Shown here one piece after another: positions 15,243 through 29,800 of a stretch of DNA of 64,000 bases. The DNA is taken from the NCBI GenBank assembly GCA_036785325.1, contig JAXIVH010000010.1, positions 6,978,180-7,042,179 on the forward strand, read 5' to 3'. The stretch's first letter is position 1. Every line of letters begins with the position of its first letter. Under the pieces are notes generated by a model. It ran no database searches. It saw nothing but the letters and a program-made list of their open reading frames with translations, and was not told the DNA's origin. The DNA is from Urophycis tenuis. Its lineage: Eukaryota > Chordata > Actinopteri > Gadiformes > Phycidae. The translations under genes and the position numbers were made by a program.

Positions 15243-18200
15243 GTTTGAAAAAGAGTTGTACGAGTCCCAGCAACAATGTAAGCAGTGTGCAGTGTTCCGC
15301 GAGTGCCCCCCCCCCGCCCTGCTTCCCAGCATGCCCTTGGGCAGAATCGTGGCGTTTATTCAATCAGTTCATTTAAGTGTTCGCTAATCATTTCCCATTT
15401 TACTGTTTGGTTGTGTTGTTGTATTTGCAGTTGCAGTTTGATTTGTAGTCGCGTGTCTGTTATCGACAATTACGGGGTAAACCCGCACGGATGTTTCCAG
15501 CAGGTTGAGTTGTGAGGTTTTGTCGAGCGACTGTGTCTCTATGCATTTACCGGTAATTGAATCTCTAGTGTCTCCAGAATAGTCTCTGCCGTGTTCTGGA
15601 AACAACTCTCTGAGTTACGAGTGAGACTGGGGTTTAATTAGCGAACGAGTGCTACGTGGTGGAGACGAGGGCTGGTGTCGGACACAAAAAGGATGTCCTC
15701 ACTTGTGGAAAGCATGCGCTGACTCAAAAACACCACTGGCATGTGATTCATGAGGAATTGCATTCATCGTTTATTTTTCTATGTCTTGCCGTTTTGTTTA
15801 AAAGCTTTCTTTCTAAGTGCGGTGGAATTGTTAGGAAAAGCTGAATGTCAGGTGAAGTATTTTCTTCCTCTGAATAACAGACCTTGGGCGCCGCGATAAC
15901 AAAAACACCTTTTAGAAAGGCTGTGCAAAAACAACCTAGGATTTCCCAAACCCAAAAAAGTCAAAACCTACTTTGAAAACCGTGATACACGTCAAACGCA
16001 CGGTTTCCGCACCCTGCTACGCAGTGTGCACACCTGTGCTCGCGTTCAGATGATATCCTTGTCCGTAAGGCTGACCAGGGACTGCCGCTTTACTGAATAT
16101 GTGCTGCTCACTGGCCTTTGAGGTCAGGTTTGTTGTTGTGCTGGTGGTCAGCGAAGGTTCCCTGGAAGCCGGCCACACGGCACATGTCTGGGTGAGTTCA
16201 TGCTGAGGGAATGTGAGCGCAAAGACCCACAGCTGCCTCTCACTGGTGTCTAAAGGATCCGTCAACCACTCCAAATCACAGTGTGATTGTCTGTTTTCAC
16301 TTCTCCCAACTACATTCCACAACAAACAGAATGAATGGAAGCGTTTCACGTTGTGGTACGGACGGACAGAGCTGTGCTGCCTTCGCCGCGTTGAACTGGA
16401 GGTTATTCGCAGTTCAGCGTGCTTCTTTTGACGACTTTTTACTTTTTTTTTTTCAATGAGCTACAACTGCAATTGTTCTACGTAAACATCCCAATCAACG
16501 TTTGACTCTCGGGCAGGAAGCGGAGCTTGAGTGAGAAACGCTGTGATTTAACCTCCACGTTGTCTTTTGTCTCGCAGCCCGAAAGAGTCATTAAAAAAGT
16601 GAATGCCAAATGACTGCCGGGGGCACGTATCATTAGAATGCATCCCCCTCTGATTGGCCGCGTTCACAGCTCCAGTCTCTCTCATTGTCACGGCGCCGTC
16701 TTCACACTTCTGCCCGTCGGCGCGGACCGACCAAGTTGATATTTCCCAGGTATTGCGCAACCCCATTTACATGCAAATCCCGAATTTAAATATTCATGTG
16801 CGGTCGGGTGACACAACGCGCCGTCGGGGCCAGACAAGTGGGGCGCGCTTTGCGTCGGCACTCCGGCGAGATTAATAAACGCCGGGGTCATCCCCGTGAG
16901 CGACGGAGCCGGAGAAGTGGCCTTTTGGCGCCCGGAGGCCCGGATGAAATATTCATAAGGAGGGCTCGCCGTTAAACGGCCCTCGCCGTGATACGGCGTG
17001 AACTTCATCGAGCTCCCCCACAGGGGGGCCCGGCCGGAGCGGGACGCCCGGGAAGGAGACCCCCTGCGTCCTCCTCCCTCGGAAGACCACCGGGACGAGC
17101 TCCAGTCCTTCGCAGCCCGCCTGCTGTCTCGTGTCCGGGCGGCGCTGACGCCTAACTCATCTCCGGTGAGCGGAGATGAGTGAACACAAAAAAAAAAAAA
17201 AAAAAAAAAAGAAAGAAAGACACACAGAAACAAGGACAAGCCTCTTCATTGTTTTGGAGCCGGTGGTTGAAATGACAGGGTACTCGATGGAAGTGACAGT
17301 AATTCAGTGCCTGCCTGTCAGGGACCGTGCGACGGGCCGTTTGTCAATTTAACAGCTTCCGTGATTAACACGACCCGCCGGTTGAGTCGTTGAAGTGTAT
17401 TCTTTTTTTTTTTTTTCCTTTTTTTTTTTTTAAACAGACTGTGACAAAACGGGAGGAAAATGGCGGTCCATTAGCCTCTCTGAACGGCGGGGATGACGGG
17501 CAATGGTCAAGCCGTGGCCAACCGTTCTTGATCCAGAATACCCTAATGGATAAATCTCTATCATAACAGTCATCTGCATAATTATAGCAGCATTGCCTGC
17601 CCATGTTTCATGCCGTGTGTGCCAGCCCTTGATATGCCAACCATTTGACTGTAATTAAGTGATAAACTGCTCTGAAATGAGCGTCTAGTCAATAGGTCTG
17701 GCTGATCTTCATTCCATCTATCTATTCCCTCCCTATACTCCCTAAGAAGATGCTTTCAGCCTGCATGGTGAAGACAAAAAAACACAAAGAAGACAGGAAG
17801 ACTGTTTTAGGGAGGCAGCGAATAGTGGGTGTTCTTAATGTTAGGATCACATATGGAAATCTCTAACAGAAAGTATTACCATAATGATTTCACTGCAGGT
17901 TATCAATGTCTCAACACATATTGCATCATTAGTATGCCGCAGGGCAAATGGCACAATTGGTAAATGAAGGGTGACATTTCGAATAAATGAACCAGTGTTA
18001 ATGCTGATATGAATTTTGTATGACATTAAATTGATTAACAGTAATATAGGACTTGTACGGCTCGACACACTAAAATGACCAATGTGCTTTTCTTCAGACA
18101 TTGTTGAAATCCTTTGACCTTGTGTTTCTAAAGCAGAGGGTCGACTTCAGTGGGTCGGAGAGCAAACGAGGAAGAGATCAGTAGATCCCTTCGTGCCGCT

Positions 18201-19238
18201 GGAAAACCAAACAAGGTGTCAGTATACATCTGATGGAACGCACGGCCCGTGGCCCATGCTGACCTACTCTGACCCCTGCTGTGAACCTGGGCACTGGAGT
18301 GAGGGCAACGCTGCAGACACAATGCAATGTTCTTAGTCAAACACACTTAAGTGAATCTTTTGTGTTAAAGTCCCCTTTTCATATCATTGGGAGAGCCCTG
18401 GTGGAGTGCTGTCTATGTAGACACACGCCTGCTCTATATGTGTGTACAATGCTCATTAATACACTGTGATTTATGGATTGCTGGACTATTGGTGGAGATG
18501 TCAAGCAGTACACAGTAGTAGCACAAGTAAATAAATGATGACGCTTCTCCTCAATTAGGACATTATTTCCTCACACTTATGCCTCCAAAAGTCTCCATTT
18601 CCATAGTACGTGTATAATTTATCAATCAGAAATATTGCTGACTTTCCCACACGGCAAGCTGTTCAGCTATACGTGCTACTTTCTGTTAAGTAGCCCATTC
18701 ATCTGACTTATATACCTGACAGGGATAGTATTGACTGTTGGGGGTAGACACGGCCTTTCCTTTAAAAGCGATCTTCATTCTTGTCCGTATTCATCAGAAT
18801 CTACATTGGTGCTTGTCTTGAGCGCACGCCTTTTCCCCGATCACTTGAATGTTTCATTTCAGTAGAGTTGGCGAGTTTAGCTTATCTGTACATTCTCTGG
18901 CTCTGAATGTCAAAAATCCCTTCCGCAGTGGAGACGGGTCATTTCTTCTGAGTTACGACAGCATATGTTTTACTGGCACGGCAGAGCCTGCCATGCTCAT
19001 TATTCGCGAGAATGCATATAAAATGCAAAACGCTGATAGATTATTGCCAATTAAAAACTAATGACAGCACACCCACCACCATGTGCTCCACAATGTCGTT
19101 TGTTTTTGTTTTTTTGTTTTTTTTGTAAGATAAATATCGCCAAAGGAATCTAATCATGTGAATTGCTCAGCGTGCAGGCATTTTGTTTTGAACCCTTTTG
19201 ACCTGCGTGCTGACCCCATGCCACCCCCCCACCCCCAC
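15243..19238. other. Non-coding stretch; GC-rich part and AT-rich conserved-looking part, no gene proven
   Basis: Positions 16640-17180 are CpG-rich and contain an octamer ATGCAAAT. Poly-A/GAAA tracts lie at 17187-17220 and T tracts at 17403-17431. Positions 17540-18110 are AT-rich, free of simple repeats and dense in homeodomain-like TAAT cores, the look of a conserved non-coding element, though this cannot be tested here. No open frame has domain support. Confidence 0.4.
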
Positions 19239-19276
19239 ACATACACACACACACACACTCACACACACGCACACAC

Positions 19277-19347
<71 letters not shown>
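19239..19347. repeat. (CA)n microsatellite
   Basis: About 50 CA dinucleotides with a few CACACG and CTCACA variants. The long minus-strand frame crossing it (19150-19911) is largely a Val/Cys repeat translation. Confidence 0.95.
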
Positions 19348-19348
<1 letters not shown>

Positions 19349-22117
19349 CCGGGCAGATTAGCGCCTCCACAGCCAGCGCTCCACAGTCTCTCGCTCCGGA
19401 CACCATTGATAACATCACTGTTGAACTCCTGCAGCCCCGCCACCCACACGGTGGCCCCGCGTGACCCTTCACCCCCCGCAACGAGCAAGAGAGACGCATT
19501 ACCCCGCGAAGACCCACAGAGGCCACCGCAGCTGCGGGTGCGTGGTGTAGCGTCACGCCGTAAAACCGCCACGCTCGTGCTTTCCTGACGCTCGCCATTT
19601 GCCCCCCCCACCCCCCTCCACCCCCCCACCCTTGCGCTTTTCATCACCGCCGCGTGACAGGCTTCATCCATCACGAGCGGTCGGCAGCGGAGACACGCGC
19701 AATTTAACCCGCCGCCCAGACCCGGTCTGTGTTTACCACCGCACTCCGACCTTCCCTCCCCAACCGACCCCCACCCCCACCCCACCACCACCCCATGTCC
19801 TTGGGGACCCGCGGCTGGTTTAGGGGTGAGGGCTCCTCCGAACCGCTGGCGCTGTGCCGGCTGGGGGTCCCCGAGCCGGGTCAGCAAAAGACCCAGGGCG
19901 CGATGGGCCATCTGTGATTAAGGCCCGGGGGGGGGGGGGGGGCAGGGGGAGGGAGGGTTGGGTAGTCTAGGCAGGAGGAAGAAGAACAGAGCAGGGTAGG
20001 CGCGTGAGTGGACACAGCCACGTCGGAGCGTCCCCAGAGCCTCCGTTCTCTTGCGGCGTGACCAGGGTCACGGCACCACCACCACCACCACCACCACCAC
20101 CACCACCACCACCTGATCACCGGCCTGCTCTCCGCTGTGCTCGCGGCTGACCTGCAATTTCCTCTCGGGAAACCCGGCGGCCACTGATTACAGGCTCCAG
20201 CGGCCTCGTTGTGTTCCGTTCTCCACGGAAGCAGTTGCATCAGCAAACGCTGCTCAGGTACAACACGTCACTCCTAGTTGGCTAGCTACCGATAGCTCGT
20301 AGCTAGCTGAACGGATGAACAGGCGGTTCCGGCCCTTTTTTTCGTAGTGAACAGAACAGCATCGTGGCAATCGCAAACATAATGTTTGTTTCTGTCAAAT
20401 AATCTATATATCTATGCTACCGGGTATCGACCTACGGCTGTTAACGGTTTACAACGCTGTAGCACTTTGCTGTTTGCGCGTGTTTTGAGTCCGGCGCAAT
20501 TTGAAAATGGGACTTGCGGTCAGGGGGCCAGCTCACCAAGTGGTATGGACCCTCCCGGCAGAGCCCACCGCTCCCAGAGGTGCCATTTGGTAGCCATTAT
20601 GGTGGGTGGAGGATTACCGACAACGGTGGCGTCGGTGGTGGTGATGCCGGACCACAGGGTCGGGCCAAGCAGTTTAGGGGCCGCACACAGGAAGCTATGG
20701 AGGATCCCAGCCCCGTATGCTAGCCATTAGCCTGCCACTTATCGGGACAATTCCAGCTGCGCGACCACAGAGAGAGGAATAAAAACAAATACGTTGAAAC
20801 TCCTGAATCACTTTGAGACGCAATTAGTTTGACTATAGCTCATCAATGTAAACTCAGTCCACCAAAAAGAAAAAAACAAATGGTCTAGATGGGTTAGATC
20901 ATGGCTCATCTTTAAGATCATCCTTAAGATCATTAAGATCAGCTTTTGAACACAACTTGTTCAAAAATGAAACTATGCATAAATAATATACAAATCATTA
21001 CAGGGGGAGATAACAAATAATGGAAGCAGCCCTGGTGACTGTCTGAGTTTGCATAGACCAGGGACAGAGTCATATAAAGTATGACTACAATGTCATACTT
21101 GAGTAAAAGTACAGATATCTCAGTTGACAGTGACTCTGGTCAAAGTTAAACTCATTCGTAAGAAAATCGCTAGCTCAAATAAAATGTACAGTATTCATTT
21201 GATTTATCGATTGCTTTCGGGATTTATTGTTTTGCTTCTGAAATTTCCTACTGTAGCTTTAAGAAGCTTCTGGAATGTATGTAGACCTCCTTTATTATTA
21301 ACAGTTATGTGCCACAGTTATTTGAAATATGTGTTGGTTGCTTCTGTGTGCACCGCGAGCAAACTTTTCTCTACATCACGAGGAATTTTAAGATCATACG
21401 AGTATTCTTACGACCTCTAAACCCCTGTGTAATATTCCACGTTACTGTATCACATTATGAATGCAAATGTGGTGCGTTTCTGCATCACATTTGACTTTCT
21501 GCGTTCGGGTTTTGGAAGCATGCCACAACATTGGAGTCTACAGCATTTATAGTAAGCCACAGTGCAAATACATAAATACTATAATACCGAACCAGACTGA
21601 CAGCTTGATATTTCGACAAATGTTGCAATTCCAGAGGGGTGGCATGAGATCTTATGAGATTATCAGATCAAGTGTTTCTAAATAATCCTGTAATAATCAT
21701 AATAGTAATAATAATTCATCCATGTTTTTCTCTCCGGCCCCCCGATGCAGTTGGGTCCACCCAGGGGGCCACGCTCCACGCCAACTCTCTGTGGCGTGGA
21801 CCTCCGCGTTATCGTATTCGGCTGTGGTTGACGACGCCTGTACAATCAAACCCAGAGCAGCAGATCACCGGAGCAGGAGCGCTCGCGACTCCACGCCACG
21901 CTTCACAGCTGGATTGCGGGTTGAAAAGCGGGCGGTTGTGAATACCAAGTGGCCGTATCGTACTGTAGATCAATGGGGTGCGTGCCGCGTCCTCCCGAGA
22001 GAAGTTATGGAAGCCGCGGCGACGGGGAATGTTGTGGCCCCTAATGAGAGCGAGCCGTCGCATCCAATGAGTGTCGTCCGACAGGGCGACCCATAGCACC
22101 CGGGCAGAGCAATGGCA

Positions 22118-22120
<3 letters not shown>
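19348..22120. other. Non-coding stretch, GC-rich at its start; (CAC)n at 20074-20113
   Basis: Positions 19348-20270 are GC-rich with C/CA-rich runs, a G tract (19926-19942) and about 13 CAC trinucleotides. The remainder is AT-rich. A 124-codon plus-strand frame (21722-22096) has no recognisable domain and no clear codon signature, so it is not called. Confidence 0.45.

Positions 22121-22204
<84 letters not shown>
22121..22204. repeat. (CT)n microsatellite
   Basis: About 42 perfect CT dinucleotides. Confidence 0.95.
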
Positions 22205-22206
<2 letters not shown>

Positions 22207-22304
22207 AACAGTTGAACTGTGAATTGCACCCTGGTGGATGTTATCATGTGGGGGTTACTCAACCACAAATTACCAATAGGCACTTCAAGTCCAATTTTCA
22301 GAGA

Positions 22305-22327
22305 GGGGGGGGGGGGGGGGGGGGGGG
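22305..22327. repeat. Poly-G tract
   Basis: 23 consecutive G. Confidence 0.9.
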
Positions 22328-22473
22328 TTATGATTTGTGATTGACAATGACAAGCTCAAACAAGCCATACATCATGTGTATCTCTGGTGGAATACGGCTA
22401 TCGATCCATAAACACAGAGGCAGTGTTACAGAGTGGACGGCCTACGACACCGCAACATGGAGGAAATACTAGT

Positions 22474-22523
<50 letters not shown>
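22474..22523. repeat. (GT)n microsatellite
   Basis: About 24 GT dinucleotides. Confidence 0.9.
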
Positions 22524-22528
<5 letters not shown>

Positions 22529-24065
22529 GTTTGTGCTAGCAGTAAGTAAACTCCTTTACAAACCCAGTAAACAACTGTTTGTACCTGTACGCCTTCATCC
22601 GCGTGCCTCTCATGTAAGCCGCGTGTCCGCGTGTGCGCGCGCCTGTGCGTGGGAGTGTGCGTGCGTGCGCGCGTGCCTCTGCCTGCGATGGAGAGAGTAG
22701 GATGAAAATGAAGACAGAGAGAGTGCATAAAGGACCAGCGAAGGGTGCAGATGGAGAAAAGTATTTATAGTGCGGAGGCAGTTGCGCCGTTATGGCCGCT
22801 GAGCCGCCACTATCCCGGAGTAACGTAGTAAACGCCTAGCGGTGCTACTCGCCTCCCCGTGAATGCGTCCTGTTTCCATGGAAACCCCGGCGCCGTGCGT
22901 TTTACGGCGGACGGCGCAACCCATTTTGGTGGAGGTATGATGAAAGTACTTCTCTTTTTTGTATCTCTTTTTTCTCTCACGGCAGCCGAGTCGAATCCAA
23001 ATTCGTGATTTGGGTGCAAGAATCGCCGGGGTGGCCGGGAGGATGCTGCTGTCTACCTGAGCACCTACTTTATTACGTTGTAGAAGTAATATATGTTGTT
23101 TACATTTATTTATTTTCTTATTTATTTATTTATTTATTTATTTAAGCAAAGTTTGGTGGCAGATGCTGCATGGATGGATATCTTATTTCTTGTGTAAACT
23201 GTGAGAAAACCTTTAATGTGAAGTAATGGCTAGTAAAGTATACATAGTATACAAGCATACAAGTATACACATAAAAATTAAAAAAAAAAACTGCAAATCA
23301 TTTATTTATTTGGGTAACATATCATATATGGACATGTAGGCCTACGCCAAAAAACAATATTAACCAGATGGTGGGTGTATGAATCAAAGCAGGACTAGAA
23401 AAATACCTAAACGTTGAGTTAAAACGCCCATTGTAATGCCTAGTTACAATACATATAAAAACATACTCCTGTCGCTTGTGCTCGGCTTTGTCTAAGGAGC
23501 ACGTGACAAAGTGTGACGAAATGTTCCTACGACGCGCATAGAGTTTGATTCCGGCTGGCGCCACCCATGCCACGAAAGGAGTATACCCGGGAGTATTGCG
23601 AGACTAAATATTTTAGCATGTGTATTTTTCAGAACAGGAAAGAAAAGGGACTTCGCCGCGCACCATATGGGCTTGGACCCGAAAGCCCAGCCAGAGGTGA
23701 GCAGGGACGTTTAGCTGGGGAAAGGAGCCAGCATTCTGTCTGCTGGCCTCGGGGTTATAAAGGGCCCTACTAATGCGGTGTGGGCAGCTCCTCCTCTTCC
23801 CCCCAGTGGTGTTCTGGCAATGGACGGGGGTTTTCATTAGCATGCTCCCCCCCCCCCCCCCCCCCCCCCCCCCCCAGCGTTGGCACACAAACACAAGACA
23901 CAAGGCTGTTATGGCATCCTTAGAAAGCTTTACAAAGTGGAACATATGCTATAAAAGTGGAAACAGTAGAATGAATTATATGTTTGACGATGATATGGGT
24001 GGTAGTTGCCTACGTGTGCTTGCTTGCAGGTAAGCATTTGCAACCCACTTCAGACTTGACAGCCC

Positions 24066-24097
<32 letters not shown>

Positions 24098-24430
24098 TCC
24101 TCTCTCTCTCTGTGTCTGCCTGTCTGTCCAGGACTAGAGCCAGTGCCAGGCCAGTGGGGTGTCACTGTATATACAGGGCTCCATAGGAGCTGGCTGTGGG
24201 TGGACAACATGGGCGGTGCAGAGGAGAGCAGCACCAGACTGGAGAGCTGCGCTTGGCTCCGGGTCGGTCAGTCATCCTGGTTTTCATTTTACGGGACGCG
24301 GTCTCCAACCTCACCCATCAAGGTACCCTGCAAGGTATCCAGCCGCAAGGAACAGAGTTTGCCGCTGTGTTTGGCTACCATTCGTACTCATAGCAGTAGC
24401 AGCACTGAGAGTAGTAACAGCCGTTGTAGC
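22524..24430. other. Non-coding stretch with (TTTA)n, poly-C and (CT)n tracts
   Basis: (TTTA)n lies at 23106-23145, about 28 C at 23848-23875 and (CT)n at 24068-24112. The plus frame 23984-24841 is partly a microsatellite translation. Its first part has no recognisable domain and is not called. Confidence 0.5.
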
Positions 24431-24433
24431 GAA

Positions 24434-24526
24434 CATGTGTGTGTGTGTGTGTGTGTGTGTGTCTGTGTGTGTGTCTGTGTGTGTCTGTGTGTTTGTGTGT
24501 GTGTGTGTCTGTGTGTATGTGTGTTT

Positions 24527-24563
<37 letters not shown>

Positions 24564-24630
24564 TATGTATGTATGTGTGTGTCTGTGTGCGTGTCTGTGT
24601 GTGTCTGTGTGTGTGTGTGTGCGTGTCTGC

Positions 24631-24663
<33 letters not shown>

Positions 24664-24720
24664 CGTGTGTCTGTTTGTGTGCATGCATGCACGTGCGTGT
24701 ACACGTACACATACGCAGTC
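24434..24720. repeat. Long compound (GT)n microsatellite
   Basis: Nearly 290 bp of GT with GTCTGTGT, GTATGTAT and GCGCGT variants, ending in ACACGTACACATACGC. Confidence 0.95.
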
Positions 24721-26142
24721 CGCTCATCTCCCAGACATCCATCAGCTAATTTGGAAGGTTAAAACAAAGGACCGCATGCCAACAGGAAGGGATCTATCTC
24801 GGGGCCTGTGTGTTGCCATGGCGCCGGCGAGGGGGGTCTAATCTGGCTGAATTCGCTTAGTGCCTTCTCCATGCCCAGACCGCAGATGCAATAACCACCC
24901 GACGGGCAGCTACACAGAGTTAGTTTTTTTTTTTTTTTTTTGTATAGGTGCGGAGCGAGACCAGCTGTTTCGCCGTGCGCTCGATCCGCTCACTTCATGA
25001 ATTATTCACAGAAGTGAGGCATTAATCTAGATGGAGAGAAAAAAAAAAAAATGATGGTGCCCGGAGAAAAATTCGGCGAAATAATTCCGGCCCAGGACAT
25101 TTGTGTGTTTGGCCTTGCTTTGTTTTATTTTTGTGTAGCGCTCGGTGGTCGGCCAGGCGATTGTGGCGGCGGCCTTTAAGGGTGAATGGGAGCCGCCGCT
25201 CGCATCGTTTTATTGAGCAATATCCCTCGACACACACAGATTCGGGAGATAAGGAGGCGTGTGTGTGTATGTGTGGGGGGGGGTGGGACATTTGGATGCC
25301 GTTCACATTCGTTGCTTTACGCTTTTCGCGGTCTCTGCTGACACACTCAATCTTAATATGTTTGACTTGATGAGCCCTAAATGCTCTTCTCCTCCCCTCT
25401 GTCTCCCTCTCTCTCAACCTCTGTCACTCTCAGATCTCGATTTCTCTGTAGGCCTATATCGTAGGCCTATGCCTGTTTTTCTGCATTTATACATCTCACC
25501 GATGCATACACTACAATAATGTCAGTAAATAGCTGCCGTTAAAGCTACACTCCATCTACTATGGGCCTACCTTAGGTAGGCCTATAAATTACAAATTACA
25601 GCAGGAGGTAGGCTACCTTACACATTCATCTCTCGCTCTTCCGGCCCCCTCCAGCCCCAGAGCCTCGCTTCTCACACTTGTTGAGTGTGTGTGTGTGTGT
25701 GTGTGGGTGTGTGTGCGTGCGTGCGTGCGTGTGTGTGTGATTTCCGTGAAACAACACACAGCTTTGTGAACCTCCGTGTGTGCGGCCAGGCCGTGGCGCG
25801 ACGTACGCCTGGCCCCGTTTACCCTCTTTAAGGGAACAAGAGTCTGCCTAGCGTGTCCGCCGCGGCCGACTGCATGAAGTTATCGTTCTAGTTTGGCCAT
25901 CATCGTACTCACCATCCCCTATCAAATTAGACCTGCTGGCAGCAAAGACCGTACTCCATTAACTTTGCTTTCTAAAAATAGCAAAGAGCATTGTGCTATG
26001 GTTACCTCCATCCATACATTGAGTTGAAGCTCCACGGTATGGTTAAACCTAATCATGAATGATTAATGTACAGACAGCTATAGAGGTGGTGGCATTTGTT
26101 GCACCTCAAAGGTTTGCAGTTGTTACAGGAGCATGGCAAAGG
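24721..26142. other. Non-coding stretch up to the duplication breakpoint
   Basis: A T tract (24926-24941), several TAGGCCTA-type palindromes (25450-25615) and a GT tract (25684-25738) occur. No gene is visible. The end is the sharp start of homology to 51552. Confidence 0.5.
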
Positions 26143-26844
26143 TAATTATATCCATGCGGTGAGACTGCACAGCCTGATGGTTACATTTGGAAAAGTCTAA
26201 AAACATGAACGTTGCCTTCATTTCATTTCCATGCCAGATTTATATTGTGCTAAAACCTTTTGATCTTATGCCACCACCTAGTGGCCACAAAATGTAAGTA
26301 ACGTTTTTTTTTTTTTTCACCTCTTCAACCTGCTGTATAGAACTATTCCCCTAACTAACTACGGACTAATAAGGTATTTTAATCTTCATCACCTGCATAA
26401 CCAGTAACGAAGTGGATCATTGTAATCAAATCCAAAGCATAAAAAAAATGTCAAGACTGCCCTCTGTCCTGTTGTCGTCTGTGCAGTGAGTCAGTCATCT
26501 GCGTAAAAGTTGCCATGTCATCATGAATGAATTTATTGCACGACTGCATTGACTGTTTCAATTATTTATTGCAACTTGATTGACGACATTCTCTAGCTTA
26601 CTGGAAAAGATATATGGTTATATTGTCCCTAGTTACAACACCCATGAACAAATAATGTTGTATTTGTATATTTATATTTAAATCTGACATGGACACGAAC
26701 AAATACAACAGGTTTAAAAGCCAAACTCACCAGCTATGTTCAATGGTTTTGAATATCAACAAAAATAAGTAAATAAAACACTTACTATAATACCACGTCA
26801 TAGCAGAACATATAACACCACCATTTCTAACTTTCAATCTGAAT

Positions 26845-29800
26845 TCATGACTGAAGTCTCACTTGGTTCACTGGGACGACATCGAACAAGGCCAGCCGCT
26901 CCCTGGCCTTGGGGACGTACTCGAAGCTCTCGATCTCACCACCGGAGTTGGTGGGCTTCTGGAAGAAGATCTCCAGCGTGTCCCCCATCTCGTCCTCGTC
27001 GGCCACGTCCCTGATGTTGTCCAGCAGGATAGTCCTCTCCGGGACGGCGCAAAACATCTGCGGCGAGGGAGCAACAGAGGTCGGTGGATGGTTACTAATG
27101 GCAGCTATGACAAGAACCACGGCTTCAACGCGAGAAACGCGATGCGTCGCCGGTGAGCAAAGCCGCCGGGGACGGCCACCCTCTCTTCGCCTTACCTGGA
27201 ACTTCTCCAGACGGTGTTGGAACGCGGGTTCGACCTTAAGATTCAATGGCCCGTCCAAGTCCACGCTGTACTGGCCAATCCGAGCCAGTCTGTCAGCAAC
27301 TGAACCAAATCAAATGGGTTATAAATACGAATTTGGAACATGTAAATATATATAGATATAACTAGCACTTTTGTTGTTGCTTGTATCAGTGACACACAAA
27401 CACACACACACACAGACAGTGTACCTCCAGCATTGAGGAAGGTGACTTTGCCCCTGCCTGTGTCGGGGTCGTGCTCCACCTTCTCCACCTCTCCTCCACC
27501 TCGGCTGGGCCTGGAGAAGCTGACCGCCAGGTGATGTCTGACCTCCTCCGGGGTCATGTCGGATCCCACGCCAGAGAACATCAACTCCTTCCTCGACATG
27601 TCTAGCTGGATCTACGGCGTGTGGCAATAACAGAATGCTGATGACAGAGTGGCTTGTGAATGACCAACACACAGCGCGGTTAGGCTTTAGAGCAGCGGTC
27701 AACTGGTGGCCCGCGGGCCACATCCGGCCCCCAGAATATTTCTGAATTCAGGAATAGCATAGTGGAGAGGAAAAAGTATCGCTAAAATATCGCTTTCGCC
27801 CCCTAGTGGCTTGCTGTTGTACATGTAATGTGAGTCTGTTAACACTGTCAAAGGTGTATATATATATATACATGAATAATATTTAGTTAATTTATTTTCT
27901 TTTACGAAAGCATCTGGCCCTCACAATATCTGCCGAGAAAAATTCTGGCCCTCGGACAAATGTAGTCGATGACCCCTGCTTTAAAGGAACGATTCTGCGG
28001 GATATATTGCGATGTGTCATGTCGTTCTTTGTCCTCATTTGCAATTTATCACCGTCTGCGTCTGGCTTTCCGCGGCCTGTATGAGCGTGCTATTTTCACA
28101 CGTTACCCAGTACCTTTGCGACCCACCCCTCAGCTTTATTTTGAGAAGGGACGTTGTATATTAGCAGTGGTTAACCTAGCAATTGAAATGCTTGACACTT
28201 GTTCTGGTGACTTTCTCACTGTATTAACAGCACTGAAATGTTCCACCTTCTGACAACTTTTTGTAGTCGCTTTCGATAAAAGCGATCTGTGAAACACCCT
28301 GAATGTAGAAGGGTGACATGGCTGTGCCTTTACTACCGAGCAGATAAGGCAGGGACGTGGAAATAATGTTTGTTTGCAAAACCTATGAATTACTTGGTGA
28401 ATTACTGGACTCTCGACCTGATTGGCTCTGGCTCAAAATTGTTATTGTTATAAATCATATCGTGTTGAGTCTTATCTTGAGGCAATTTGCACAACCAGTT
28501 GTGGCACATCTCTCATTCTGTAAAGTGGACATTTATAAATTAAATAGTTGAATGAAATATACTATAATGATGGGAATAACAGGCATAATGATACATTGTG
28601 AAAGCTAGCTAGACATTTGGTAGAAGGCTATGATACAATGTGCCACATGGGTGAGACGAATATGTGATACTTATTCTTGATGCTTCAATGATTTGTAGCC
28701 ATACTCTCACATTATTACCCATTGTCACTTCTGCAGTCTCCTTATGACGTAGAAGCAATGACAGAAATTTAGTTTAGATGTGGCAAAGTGCTATAGAAAA
28801 TTGTAAAATGGGACCAGGGGTGACGTAGTTCATTGCTTTATTGCTACTGTTTGTTATTTTTCTTTACTGCAAAAAAACTGCCTTATTCTCGTATTTATCT
28901 ATTGAATTAATTTGTCCAGAATCTGTTGAGAAAAATAAACGCTTTATAGAACAACTTAGGACAAGGGCTTAAAGGGATATTCCGCCATTTTTGGAAATAA
29001 GCTCATTTTCCATCTTCCCTCGAGCAAAACAATCGATCTTTACCCTTTTCCCGTTCATCCAGCTGTTCTGTGAGTCTGGCGCTACAACTTTTAGCTGTAG
29101 CTTAGCATAGATCATTGAATCGGATTAGACCATTGGCATCTCGCCCGCTTAGAAGTGACTACGATTTCCGGAATTTTTCCCATTTAAAACTTGTCTCTTC
29201 TCAAGTTTGAAAGTGCAATAAGGCCGACGGAAAATGAAACGTGGCAATTTTCTAGGCTGATTTTACCCGGAACTATACTCTCATTCTGGCGTAATAATCA
29301 AGGAAAGTTGCAAAGGTACCATGGGCGCAGTGATATGAAGCAGCGCCTCAATAGTCCCTGTAGGTTTCTTCCGGCAATACAACCAACGTGATTACCTGCT
29401 ATTACCGGTGGTATACCGGGACTATACTTTGAGGCGCGTCATATCACTGCGCCCATGGTACCTTTGCAACTTTCCTTGATTATTACACCAGAATGAGAGT
29501 ATAGTTCCGGGTAAAATCAGCCTAGAAAATCGCCACGTTTCATTTTCCGTCGGTCTTATTGCACTCAAACTTGATAAGAGACAAGTTTTAAATGGGAAAA
29601 ATTCCGGAAATCGTAGTCACTTCTAAGCGGGCGAGATGCCAATGGTCTAATCCGATTCAATGATCTATGCTAAGCTACAGCTAAAAGTTGTACCGCCAGA
29701 CTCACAGAACGGCTGGATGAATGGGAAAAGGGTAAAGATCGATAGTTTTGCTCGAGGGAAGGTGGAAAATTAGCTTATTTCCAAAAATGGCGGAATATCC

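Noticed and set aside
16998..17183. 61-codon plus-strand frame in CpG-rich DNA
   Set aside because: Looks moderately protein-like, but no homologous family is recognised and GC-rich DNA often gives such frames.
21722..22096. 124-codon plus-strand frame starting in MFFSPAPRCSW
   Set aside because: No recognisable domain, no splice or promoter context, and a similar-length frame on the other strand.
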